A stretch of 64,000 bases of DNA from Palsa-1150 sp964531095 (GTDB taxonomy: Bacteria > Myxococcota_A > Polyangia > Polyangiales > Polyangiaceae), in the NCBI GenBank assembly GCA_964531095.1, contig CAZHED010000010.1, positions 62,001 through 126,000 of the forward strand, written 5' to 3'. A program made the translations under genes and the position numbers. The notes under the pieces were generated by a model. That model saw only the letters and a list, made by a program, of their open reading frames with translations, was not told where the DNA came from and made no database searches. Each line of letters starts with the position of its first letter. The stretch's first letter is position 1. Below, piece by piece: positions 1 to 7,727 of this stretch.

Positions 1-956
1 CGCGCCAGCATGAGCACCACGAGGCTCGCGGTTGCCACGATGAGCTGAGCCAGATGCGCCACGAAAGCGATGGACAGCGCGCGAGCGGGCGTGTCGCGGA
101 AGCCAACCTCCGCCGCAAATGTCCGATATGCGCCGTCGACGACTCCGAGGCCATTGGGGAGCGCATCTCCCAGCGTCGTGCCCACGAGGTGTATTCCGTG
201 AGCGACCAACGTTCCACGCACGCTCGGGGCGCCGCCGACAGCTCGCAGAATGATCGCGTACTGCGCTACCTGCGCGGTCCGGCTGAGCGAGCAGAGCGCC
301 GCGGCTCTCCAGGGCAGGCGCCTCCGAACCGATGCGTCGAGCGGCGCCTCCCCCGCGGTGCGCGCGAGGCGCCGCCGCACCCGCTCGAGCCAACGCCCGA
401 CGCGAGCGTCCCAGAGGATGGCGAGCAGCCCTGCGGACAGCGTCAGCATCACGAGCGTGTTTGCGGCCAGAAGCAGCGCGAGCGAGGAGTGCACGCCTTG
501 CCACGACGCCACGACCGCGCACTCGACCGCCGACCACGCCGCGATCGCGAACACGTATGCCGACTGGAGCTGTGCGCTCGCCGTCGCGGCGCGTGGCGCG
601 CCCACGTGTTTGGCGACGAGCGCGGCGCGAGCCACCTCTCCCGCCGCGCGTCCGGCCGGTACGAGGATCATCATCGCGTATGCGAGCGCCGACGAGCGCA
701 CCCACGTCGCGGCTGGCACCTCTCTCCCGCGCTCGCCGAGAAGCATTCGGAGCGTGACGAAGTCGCTCACGAGCTGCAAGACCTCGAGCGTGACGACCGC
801 CGGTAGCCACGATCGCGCCTGCCACAGCACCTGAGTCACCCGCGCTGGATCCGCGCCGCGCACGAGGTAGGCCACCAGGCCGAGCCCCACGATTGCCAGC
901 AGCAGCTGGCTCGCCGCGCGCCACGCACGCTTCGTCCGGGGAGCCGGCGCCGTCAC
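1..956 (-). CDS. Flippase-like integral membrane protein (LPG-synthase TM / UPF0104 family), 3' end outside window
   Basis: I translated this gene by hand; it runs off the left edge, with 318 codons visible. It starts at a GTG at 956 that overlaps the stop of the upstream aminotransferase (GTGA), so the two are probably translationally coupled. The protein has repeated hydrophobic segments separated by short loops. It also has two family-type motifs: PAGRAAGEVARA near residue 95 and GDALPNGLGVVDGAY near residue 265. This resembles the membrane domain of lysylphosphatidylglycerol synthase/YbhN proteins, which act in lipid or glycoconjugate translocation. No catalytic MprF domain is seen in the visible part. 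As the last visible gene of the inositol/aminotransferase set, it may move the product across the inner membrane (inference). Confidence 0.82.
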   Translation of the reverse strand, partial: MTAPAPRTKRAWRAASQLLLAIVGLGLVAYLVRGADPARVTQVLWQARSWLPAVVTLEVLQLVSDFVTLRMLLGERGREVPAATWVRSSALAYAMMILVPAGRAAGEVARAALVAKHVGAPRAATASAQLQSAYVFAIAAWSAVECAVVASWQGVHSSLALLLAANTLVMLTLSAGLLAILWDARVGRWLERVRRRLARTAGEAPLDASVRRRLPWRAAALCSLSRTAQVAQYAIILRAVGGAPSVRGTLVAHGIHLVGTTLGDALPNGLGVVDGAYRTFAAEVGFRDTPARALSIAFVAHLAQLIVATASLVVLMLA

Positions 957-2332
957 GACGCCGAGCGTGCCGCCCATTCTGCCAGCTCTTCCCGACGCTG
1001 CCAGACGCGGCGAAAAGCCTCCACGTAGCGGTCGACCAGGTCATCGGGCTGCGCGATGAGCGGGCAGGACTGCGAGAAGAGGACGACCGAGCCATCTAAG
1101 AGCGCTTGAGTCCGCGGGTACCGTGCGGCGTCGTAGTTCATCGCGAGATCGGCCCCTCCTTCGCGTGCATGCGGGAAGCCGCCGGAGGGATCGCCGTGTC
1201 GAAAGACTCCCTGCGCCGGGAGCGGGGCCGTTTGCCACAGCACGACCTCGAGCCCTTCGGCCCGCAGTGCCGCCATGACGGTGTCTCGCCAGCGTATCGG
1301 CGGGAGCGCCACCCCGGCCAGAGCCGGGTCGAGATGGACACGGAACTTGTGGTGCACGGACGTTCGCCCAGCCGGGACCAGCGGCGGAGCTACTCCCGGA
1401 AGGGCGGCGAGCGCTCGCGTCAGCCGGTCGGCATTGCGCTGGCAGCGCGCGGTTCGCTCCGGCAGCGCGGCGAGCTGGGCTCGCGCGAACGCTGCCATCA
1501 TTTCGCTCCCCCGATACATCGAGCCGATGCGACGCGAGTCGAGCGCCCGCGTTCCATCGAGAGGCCGCGACAAGTCGTAGTCGTCCTCGTCGCCACGCGA
1601 GACGTTCTGGCCGAAGTTTCGCACGCAAGCAGCCTCCGCGGCGATCGCGTCGTCGTCGGTGACGAAGAGGCCGCCCTCACCCGCAGAGAGGTTCTTGCTC
1701 GACTGCATCGAGAATCCACCTGCGGCACCGATGGCGCCGACGGGCCGCCCCAACGTCGTCGCGCCGTGAGCCTGCGCAGCGTCTTCGACCAGAGCCAGCT
1801 CGTGGCGGCGCGCGACCTCGATGAGCCGCCCCATGTCGGCGGCGCACCCGTGCATGTGCACCGGCATGATCGCTCGCGTGTGTGGCGTGACGGCCGCTTC
1901 GGCCGCAGCTGGATCGAGGCACCCGGTGGCCACGTCGACATCCGCGAACACAGGCACGGCCCCGGTGTGCACGACGGCCAGGGGCGTTGCCACGAAGCTG
2001 TACGCCGGCACGATCACTTCGTCGCCCGCGCGCACGCCGGACGCCGCGAGGGCGACCAGCAGCGCGCTCGTTCCGCAGTGCGTCAGCAGGCAGTGCCTGG
2101 CGCCGGCGAAACGCGCGAACTCCTCCTCGAGCGCCCTCGATTCCGGGGCGTAGGGGCCCGAGAGGATCCCGCGGTCGAGTACACGCGCCACAGCCCGCCG
2201 CTCCTCTTCGCCGACGATCGGCCAGAGGCGGTGCGATCCTCGCGAAACGACGGGGGTTCCCCCGAAGAGCGCGATCTTGTCCCCGGGTCGACCGCGTCCC
2301 AGCGAAGCTGGGGACGCGCCGTCCGTGCTCAC
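953..2332 (-). CDS. DegT/DnrJ/EryC1/StrS-family PLP aminotransferase
   Basis: 459 residues from a GTG at 2332 that overlaps the inositol-phosphate synthase stop (GTGA). Fold-type I aminotransferase of the sugar/cyclitol class. GTSA (87-90) lies in the phosphate-binding region, EDAAQAHG (183-190) contains the Asp that pairs with the PLP pyridine nitrogen, and Lys213 in SSKNLSAGEGG is the expected Schiff-base lysine. The N-terminal IALFGGTPV motif resembles scyllo-inosose-type aminotransferases such as StsC and BtrS, which would fit the neighbouring inositol enzyme. Substrate assignment is inference: many family members act on nucleotide-linked keto-sugars. A longer open frame upstream overlaps the synthase gene and is not the real start. 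Confidence 0.9.
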   Translation of the reverse strand: MSTDGASPASLGRGRPGDKIALFGGTPVVSRGSHRLWPIVGEEERRAVARVLDRGILSGPYAPESRALEEEFARFAGARHCLLTHCGTSALLVALAASGVRAGDEVIVPAYSFVATPLAVVHTGAVPVFADVDVATGCLDPAAAEAAVTPHTRAIMPVHMHGCAADMGRLIEVARRHELALVEDAAQAHGATTLGRPVGAIGAAGGFSMQSSKNLSAGEGGLFVTDDDAIAAEAACVRNFGQNVSRGDEDDYDLSRPLDGTRALDSRRIGSMYRGSEMMAAFARAQLAALPERTARCQRNADRLTRALAALPGVAPPLVPAGRTSVHHKFRVHLDPALAGVALPPIRWRDTVMAALRAEGLEVVLWQTAPLPAQGVFRHGDPSGGFPHAREGGADLAMNYDAARYPRTQALLDGSVVLFSQSCPLIAQPDDLVDRYVEAFRRVWQRREELAEWAARSAS

Positions 2333-3585
2333 GGAGTTCGCTCCACGTGCGCCTTGACCCCGTTGGTGTGCGCTTGTGGCTTTGCGGTGGCGTGCGCACG
2401 CGCCCACTCCAAGAGAAGCTTCTCCTGCTTGAAGAGGTCGTGCACCGGCGCCTCGCCGGGCGCGTGGTACGGCGACTTGAAGAACATCGAGAGCTGTCGC
2501 TGGATCCCGCGCTCGCCGGCGCGCTTGGCGACGTCGAGCAAGCGGACGAGATCGATCACCAGCGGGGCGGCGAGCACCGAGTCCTGGCAGAGAAAGTTGA
2601 TCTTCATCTGCATCGGCACGCCGGCGAAGCCGACGATGTCGATATTGTCCCACGCTTCCTTCGAGTCGCCGCGCGGCTTGTAGTAGTGGATGTGGACCTG
2701 GTGGTTTTCCACTGGGTAGCCGACGATCGAGTCGAGCACCGCCGCCTTGCTCAGCACTTTCGTCTTGTTCGAGGACGGGTCGTCCAGAACGAGCCCGTCG
2801 CCGTTGCCGAGGAAGTTGGCGGAGTACCAACCTTCGATGAGCAGGCGCCGTGCGCGGAACATCGACGCGAGCGCCGTCTTGACGAGCGTCTGCCCGGTCT
2901 TGCCGTCCATTCCGGCGAACGGATTGCCCGTTTCGCTGGCCTGCATGGCCAGCGCCGGCACGTTCGTCAGGCTGGGCGTGAAGTTGCAGTAGGGAATGCG
3001 GAGCTTGTTGGCGGCGTAGAAGTACCGCATCGCCGGCGTGATCGCCGGGTCGTTCGCGTCGAGGCCCGCCTCGAACGCGCGCAGGTCGCGGTGCACCGGC
3101 TGCTCGTCGAGGAACCGCTCGGTCGACGCCAGGTTGACCATGACCACCCGGTCGAGCCCCTGGGCCTTCTTGAAGGACTCCAGGTCGCGCTCGAGAATGG
3201 CGACCTCCTCGCGGAAGCCGCTCGTGCGGATCACGTTTTCGCCGCTCAGCTTTCCGACGTACGACTTGGCGAACACCGCCGGCCATGGCCGAATGCGTTC
3301 GAGTTCGGGCTGCACCTGTTCGAGCACGTGCGCCGGGAGCACTTTGTGGTGCAAGGCCCCCTCGTAGGGATTCGCGAACTGCAGATCCCAGCCCGCGAAC
3401 ACGAGGCTATCGAGCGGCGCGAGGTCGAGCAGCTCGGTGATCGACTCGGCGATGCGCGCGTCCGTCCTTTCCGTGACCATTCCGACGCGCGGCGCTAGTC
3501 CCCGCTTCATCAGCTCGACGCCGGCGATCACAGTCGACGCGACGGCTCCGTTCACTCCTACGATGGCGACCCCGATCCGATTCAT
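2329..3585 (-). CDS. ino1: Inositol-3-phosphate (myo-inositol-1-phosphate) synthase
   Basis: 418 residues. Converts glucose 6-phosphate to inositol 3-phosphate using NAD+ as an internal redox cofactor. The N-terminus IAIVGVNGAVAS-type Rossmann motif (here VAIVGVNGAVASTV) binds NAD. GNGDGLVLDDPSSNKTKV (about 260-280) and VGYPVENHQVHIHYYKP are typical of the actinobacterial/archaeal class of the enzyme. The gene lies 33 bp downstream of the GH3-like gene and its stop overlaps the aminotransferase start. The inositol produced could feed a phospholipid or, given the aminotransferase, an amino-cyclitol. No inositol monophosphatase or dehydrogenase is visible in the window; they may lie left of the edge or elsewhere. 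Confidence 0.93.
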   Translation of the reverse strand: MNRIGVAIVGVNGAVASTVIAGVELMKRGLAPRVGMVTERTDARIAESITELLDLAPLDSLVFAGWDLQFANPYEGALHHKVLPAHVLEQVQPELERIRPWPAVFAKSYVGKLSGENVIRTSGFREEVAILERDLESFKKAQGLDRVVMVNLASTERFLDEQPVHRDLRAFEAGLDANDPAITPAMRYFYAANKLRIPYCNFTPSLTNVPALAMQASETGNPFAGMDGKTGQTLVKTALASMFRARRLLIEGWYSANFLGNGDGLVLDDPSSNKTKVLSKAAVLDSIVGYPVENHQVHIHYYKPRGDSKEAWDNIDIVGFAGVPMQMKINFLCQDSVLAAPLVIDLVRLLDVAKRAGERGIQRQLSMFFKSPYHAPGEAPVHDLFKQEKLLLEWARAHATAKPQAHTNGVKAHVERTP

Positions 3586-3618
3586 GGCGAGCTTTCTCGA
3601 TGGCGATGCATTGGTGAG

Positions 3619-5280
3619 CTAGCGAGCCCTGGCCGCGTGCTTCCAAAGCAGTTTTTTCTTCGTATCGTCGATGATGCGCGGGAACTTGCCTTGCACGTTT
3701 CCGCGCGTAACCTCTTCGAGGAAAAGGCGTGCGCCGCCGCTCTTGAGGGGCACGACGCACGGCGCGAGCAGCGCGACGTCCCCATCTCGGTGTTCGCGGT
3801 AGACGCGATTCTGGCTGCACAAGCCCTGATCGAACGCGGCGGCGAACGCGCTCAAGTCTGCGGGAGCAGCTCCTTCCTGAAACTCGACGAACAGCTGGTA
3901 GCGCGACTTTGCGCTTCCCGCGACTCCCACGTCTGCCGCGGCGCCGAATTCGACGGTGGTGCAGGGGCAGGACTTCGTCGCATGGTCGACGGCGCGCTCG
4001 ATCTCCACGTGCGTCGTCAGCTCTTGCGTCAGCGAAAGGCACCCCGACAGGCGCCCCATGAATTCGATCCGGGGCGGATCGACCGAGGTGAAACGGACGA
4101 TGTCTCCGAGCTCGTATGCGTAGAGGCCGGAAACGGTGGTCACGACGATGCTGTACGGGCGGCCGCTCTCGACCGCCCACAGCGGCACGCGCTTGGGCGA
4201 GGCGCTCTCGCGCGTCTCGAGCGGGACGAACTCGAAGAACGTGCCGCGATGCGGGAGGATCAGCAGCCCCGGTGCGCTGCCGAAGTCGGACGCCGCATAC
4301 ACGCCGCCTTCGGTCGCGTTGTACGTATCTACGAGAGTCACGTCGTCCCGGCCGATGAAGTCGCGGATGACCGGCAGGTACGGAGCCGCCGCGACCCCGC
4401 CCCCGAAGAGGACCCGCAGATTCGGCCACACGTCCGAGATCGTCGCCGCCGCCCGGCCGCGCTCGCGGGCGACCGCAAGCACTTTCTCGAAGAGCAGCGT
4501 AAACCAGCAGGTCGTTCCCGCCACCGCGCGCACGTCGTGGTCGATGTATCGCCCGGCGATGACGCGGAGCTTGTCGTCGTAGTTGGGGATCGTGCGCACG
4601 TCGCCTTCCGGCAGGTACACCGGCCGGCTGAGGACAGGCATCTTGGTCATCATCAGCGCCGGGTTGGACGTCACCAGCGACGGCCCTTCCCGGCGCATCG
4701 TCGTTGGCGGAAACAGGCCCAACGTGAATCCGCAGAGGAGCTCATCGTCGCCCGACCAGCGCAGGTAGCGCATCAAGACGTCCGCGCCTGCGCGCTGCTG
4801 CAGACGAATCTGCCGATCGCCGATGGGCAAGAACTTCGGCCGGCCGTGGTTCGAGCTCCCCGACGAGTTGCCGAAGTACCGCACGACCTCCGGAACGAGA
4901 AGATTGCGCTCCCCGGCGCGCATCCGGTCGATGTACGGCGAGAACGAGTCGTAGTCGCCGATGTCGACTCGGCTCACGAAGTCGTCGTAGCCGCGGATGC
5001 GCGCGAAATCGTGGGCGCGACCGAAGTCGGTCGTCTTGGCGTGGTCGAGGATCGCCACCAGGGTTTTCTCCTGGACGCTCCGAAGATGGCGGAGCGAACG
5101 ATCCCAAGCGGCGACCTGCAAGCGCGCCACCTGTCCGAGCGCCCGGCCGACGACGCGGGGATACGGTGAGCGAACGAGAGTGCGCTCGGCAGCCTGCCCC
5201 GTTGCAGCGTGCTCAAAACCCAACGACATGCCGTCGCTGAGCGGGGCGTGCTCGGACATGTCGGTCATCGGACTCGTCAT
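3619..5280 (-). CDS. GH3-family acyl-acid amido synthetase
   Basis: 553 residues, first gene of the minus-strand set. GH3 enzymes of the ANL superfamily adenylate a carboxylic acid and couple it to an amine, best known from plant auxin and jasmonate conjugation; the bacterial members are poorly characterised. Three ATP/AMP motifs are present: SSGSSNHGRPK (139-149), YNATEG (320-325) and YELGD (389-393). Length fits the family (about 550-600). Together with the downstream inositol synthase and aminotransferase, it could attach an acyl group to an amino-cyclitol, but that is inference. No carrier protein domain is present, so this does not look like a nonribosomal peptide synthetase module. Confidence 0.9.
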   Translation of the reverse strand: MTSPMTDMSEHAPLSDGMSLGFEHAATGQAAERTLVRSPYPRVVGRALGQVARLQVAAWDRSLRHLRSVQEKTLVAILDHAKTTDFGRAHDFARIRGYDDFVSRVDIGDYDSFSPYIDRMRAGERNLLVPEVVRYFGNSSGSSNHGRPKFLPIGDRQIRLQQRAGADVLMRYLRWSGDDELLCGFTLGLFPPTTMRREGPSLVTSNPALMMTKMPVLSRPVYLPEGDVRTIPNYDDKLRVIAGRYIDHDVRAVAGTTCWFTLLFEKVLAVARERGRAAATISDVWPNLRVLFGGGVAAAPYLPVIRDFIGRDDVTLVDTYNATEGGVYAASDFGSAPGLLILPHRGTFFEFVPLETRESASPKRVPLWAVESGRPYSIVVTTVSGLYAYELGDIVRFTSVDPPRIEFMGRLSGCLSLTQELTTHVEIERAVDHATKSCPCTTVEFGAAADVGVAGSAKSRYQLFVEFQEGAAPADLSAFAAAFDQGLCSQNRVYREHRDGDVALLAPCVVPLKSGGARLFLEEVTRGNVQGKFPRIIDDTKKKLLWKHAARAR

Positions 5281-5606
5281 AGTGTTTCCGAGGGGCCAAG
5301 CTCAAGTGTTCATGCACACCTTTACGACGAAGGGCGAGGGAAGGGTGCGGAGCCAGACCGGTTGAAGCGTCACGTCGACCTCGGAGAACGAGTTGCACGA
5401 GGGGGCAAGGCGCAGCTAGGGAAGCCGAGCCCTTGCGAAAGCGCAAGGGGGATGCTCTGACCCGACGACCTGTGCGAAGCGCCCTTTGCGTGTGCATGAC
5501 CCTCGACCGCTCCGCCGGAGCACCCCGGCCGGTGCGGTCTGCAGGAGCGTCGACGCGAAGCGTTTGGCTGCTTTTCGGGCTTTGTCGTCCCGTATCGCGT
5601 CGTCGC
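5281..5606. promoter_or_regulatory. Divergent intergenic region between the GH3 set and the Omp85-like gene
   Basis: 326 bp with no convincing gene. It must hold the promoter for the minus-strand GH3-ino1-aminotransferase set and the one for the plus-strand barrel gene. I see no good -35/-10 pair on either strand. The one clear structure is a perfect inverted repeat at 5430-5449. Open frames run through this stretch in several phases, but nothing in them resembles a protein family, and the barrel protein's signal peptide begins only at 5607. Confidence 0.5.
5430..5449. repeat. 8-bp inverted repeat (hairpin) with AAAG loop
   Basis: CCCTTGCG - AAAG - CGCAAGGG. This is a perfect 8-bp stem in the divergent intergenic region, about 160 bp upstream of the barrel gene. 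It is not followed by a T run, so it is not a standard terminator. It could be a leader hairpin or an operator. Confidence 0.5.
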
Positions 5607-6866
5607 ATGCGGACGTGCGTCACGGCGTTCGCACTGATCATTCTTTCTGCGCAGGTCTCGTACGCAGCGGGGCCGGACGCTTCCGACGGCTCCCCACTTC
5701 TCAAACGACGCCGGTACGAGTTCGCTGGTTTTCCCATTTTGGGCGGCAGCACCGACATCGGCGTCCAGTTTGGCGGGGTGGCCACCCTGACGCGCTTCTT
5801 CGACGGCGCGCTGCCCTACCTCTGGAACATCGACCTCCTGCTCTCGGCGAGCCTCAAGGACGACCAGACCGGATTCCACTTGGTGCAGCAAAGCCACGTG
5901 CTCCGCCTCGACGCCCCGGAGCTCTTGGGCGGCCACGCGCGCCTCGACGCGCGCGCGACGTACGTGCGGACCATCGACGCCGGCTACTACGGTCTCGGAA
6001 ACGCGACGGCGGTCCAGCCGCTCCCGGGCGAGACGAGCCTCGGTCGACGCTACCAGTACCTTCAGCAGGAGGGCTGGCTGCGGGCGATCGCGCGTCTTCG
6101 CACGGGAACGGTCGTCGACGTCGCTCTCGCGGGCAACCTGCGTTACGAGGCCCCCGCGGCCTATGGGAGCTCGAGGCTCGCGCAAGACTTGGACGGGCGA
6201 GGCGGATCGCCGGCGGTCATCGGCGGGCCTTCGGCGCTCCTCGGCTCGTTCACCGCGGGGATCATGATCGACACGCGCGACAGCGAGTTCGTGACTACGA
6301 GCGGGATCTTCTACCAGCTCGGCGTCGCGGCGACCGTGGGCTCCGCGGAGGAGGTGGCCAATGGCGAAGTGTCAGCGGTGCTCGCGCACTACGCGCCCCT
6401 CGGCGGGCCGTTCGTCTTCGCCAGCCGCGTCTTCGCGAGCTTCCGGTTCGGGCGCGTACCGTTCTACGACCTGCAAACCGGCGGAGCCTTCGAGCCGGAG
6501 TCGCTGCTCGGCGGCGACCAAGGCGTGCGCGGCGTTCCTATCGGGCGTTACTCCGGCCTGGTCAAAGCGGTGGCCAACGTGGAGCTACGAAGCACCCCCT
6601 TCCCGCGCTTCCACCTCTTCGGCGAGCGCTTTCGGGTGGGCACGACGACCTTCCTTGACGCCGGCCGGGTGTGGAGCGACTACAGCGCGATTTCGCCGGC
6701 AGACGGGACCGCGCTCGGGCTGAAGTACGGGATCGGGGGAGGGCTCTTCGCGCAGTGGGGAGAGGCGGCGATCTTCCGCGTGGAGGCGGCATACTCGCCG
6801 GATGCGGTTTCGGAGAATCCGGGATTTCCTGTGGGAATTTATGTGTCGGACGGATTGATGTTTTGA
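5607..6866 (+). CDS. Outer-membrane beta-barrel, Omp85/bacterial surface antigen (D15)-like
   Basis: 419 residues from ATG 5607, chosen because it opens a clean signal peptide (MRTCVTAFALIILSAQ, cleavage near YAA). The C-terminal part has the Omp85 pattern LLGGDQGVRG, then an aromatic-rich segment and TTTFLDAGRVW, and the chain ends in phenylalanine, typical of proteins inserted by the BAM complex. There are no POTRA domains before the barrel, so it is not BamA or TamA; it resembles the short barrel-only members whose role is unknown. It ends 6 bp from the convergent DUF155 gene. Confidence 0.8.
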   Translation: MRTCVTAFALIILSAQVSYAAGPDASDGSPLLKRRRYEFAGFPILGGSTDIGVQFGGVATLTRFFDGALPYLWNIDLLLSASLKDDQTGFHLVQQSHVLRLDAPELLGGHARLDARATYVRTIDAGYYGLGNATAVQPLPGETSLGRRYQYLQQEGWLRAIARLRTGTVVDVALAGNLRYEAPAAYGSSRLAQDLDGRGGSPAVIGGPSALLGSFTAGIMIDTRDSEFVTTSGIFYQLGVAATVGSAEEVANGEVSAVLAHYAPLGGPFVFASRVFASFRFGRVPFYDLQTGGAFEPESLLGGDQGVRGVPIGRYSGLVKAVANVELRSTPFPRFHLFGERFRVGTTTFLDAGRVWSDYSAISPADGTALGLKYGIGGGLFAQWGEAAIFRVEAAYSPDAVSENPGFPVGIYVSDGLMF

Positions 6867-6872
6867 GGGAAG

Positions 6873-7724
6873 TTAGGGCCCCGCCTTCCACCCGAGTACG
6901 ACTTGTCCGACGAGCACCACCAGCTCCGCCGCCACGAAGACGACGACCGCGACCTCGAGCAAGATAAGTCGTCGCTGGCGAACCATGTCGACCATCAGCG
7001 CGAGGTTGTCCTGCACGATGCGAAGCTCGTGATCGAGCGCGCGGTAGCGCTCCTCGATTTCGAACAACGCGCGCAGGCCGCGGTACAGCCGGTCGAGTGC
7101 CTCGTCGTCCCAGGTCGCTCCGGGCGAGTCGAGGAGCGACAGCGTGTGAACGACCCGCGTGCGCATCGTCATGCCGCGGCCGATGAACTTCAGCAACGCG
7201 CGCGGACTGCCGTGGAGGGTGCCGTCGCGCGCGAGCATGCGCGAGCGCTCTTCGAGCGCGCCGACCAGCGCGTCCACGTCGCCCTCGTAGTATTCCATCG
7301 CCACCGATTGCGCCACGACGAGCGCGAGGATCTCGACGGCGCGTACGTCGAGCTCGCGGACGACCACGCGGTCGAAGCGCACGGACGGCGTCGCGCCGGG
7401 CACCACCTGGACCGCGAACGTCTCTTCGAGCGGCGCGCGCGGTTCACTCCCGATCTGGGCCACGAGCCCTTTCATCACGCGGGCGCATTCCGGCTCGCCG
7501 ACGCCGATGAACACCACCGCGCCGAAGTCGTGGGCCACGACCCAGCCGGTCGCGCCGTGGCGAACGATGGCCATGCTCTTGGATACCTTCACCCGCTCGA
7601 CGTCGGTCGCGAACAGCCCCGCCACGACGCGCGGCTGCAACGTCGCGGAGACGGCGAATGCGCGCACCGACTGCAGTGCGGAGTCGGCCGCCTCCGCTGC
7701 CTCGCCTTCTCGGAGGGTGGACAC
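6873..7724 (-). CDS. DUF155 / RMD1-YagE family protein
   Basis: 283 residues. The DUF155 core has a central AVEILALVVAQSVAMEYYE segment, then a helical region and one hydrophobic C-terminal segment (about 254-278) preceded by an Arg-rich turn, giving the tail-anchored topology usual for this family. Yeast Rmd1/Sif2-like members are mitochondrial; the bacterial function is unknown. It starts 3 bp after the RND permease stop, so it is very likely cotranscribed with the efflux pump, an association worth noting for a protein without a known role. Confidence 0.85.
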   Translation of the reverse strand: MSTLREGEAAEAADSALQSVRAFAVSATLQPRVVAGLFATDVERVKVSKSMAIVRHGATGWVVAHDFGAVVFIGVGEPECARVMKGLVAQIGSEPRAPLEETFAVQVVPGATPSVRFDRVVVRELDVRAVEILALVVAQSVAMEYYEGDVDALVGALEERSRMLARDGTLHGSPRALLKFIGRGMTMRTRVVHTLSLLDSPGATWDDEALDRLYRGLRALFEIEERYRALDHELRIVQDNLALMVDMVRQRRLILLEVAVVVFVAAELVVLVGQVVLGWKAGP

Positions 7725-7727
7725 CCG

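Noticed and set aside
2333..3286. N-terminal extension of the aminotransferase
   Set aside because: It lies inside the inositol synthase gene in another frame; the GTG at 2332 has the overlap and the family N-terminus.
5430..5449. Rho-independent terminator
   Set aside because: The hairpin is perfect but no T run follows on either strand, and it lies upstream of both genes.
5433..5606. Upstream extension of the Omp85-like protein
   Set aside because: Codons before 5607 give a non-signal Arg-rich stretch; the signal peptide begins at 5607.
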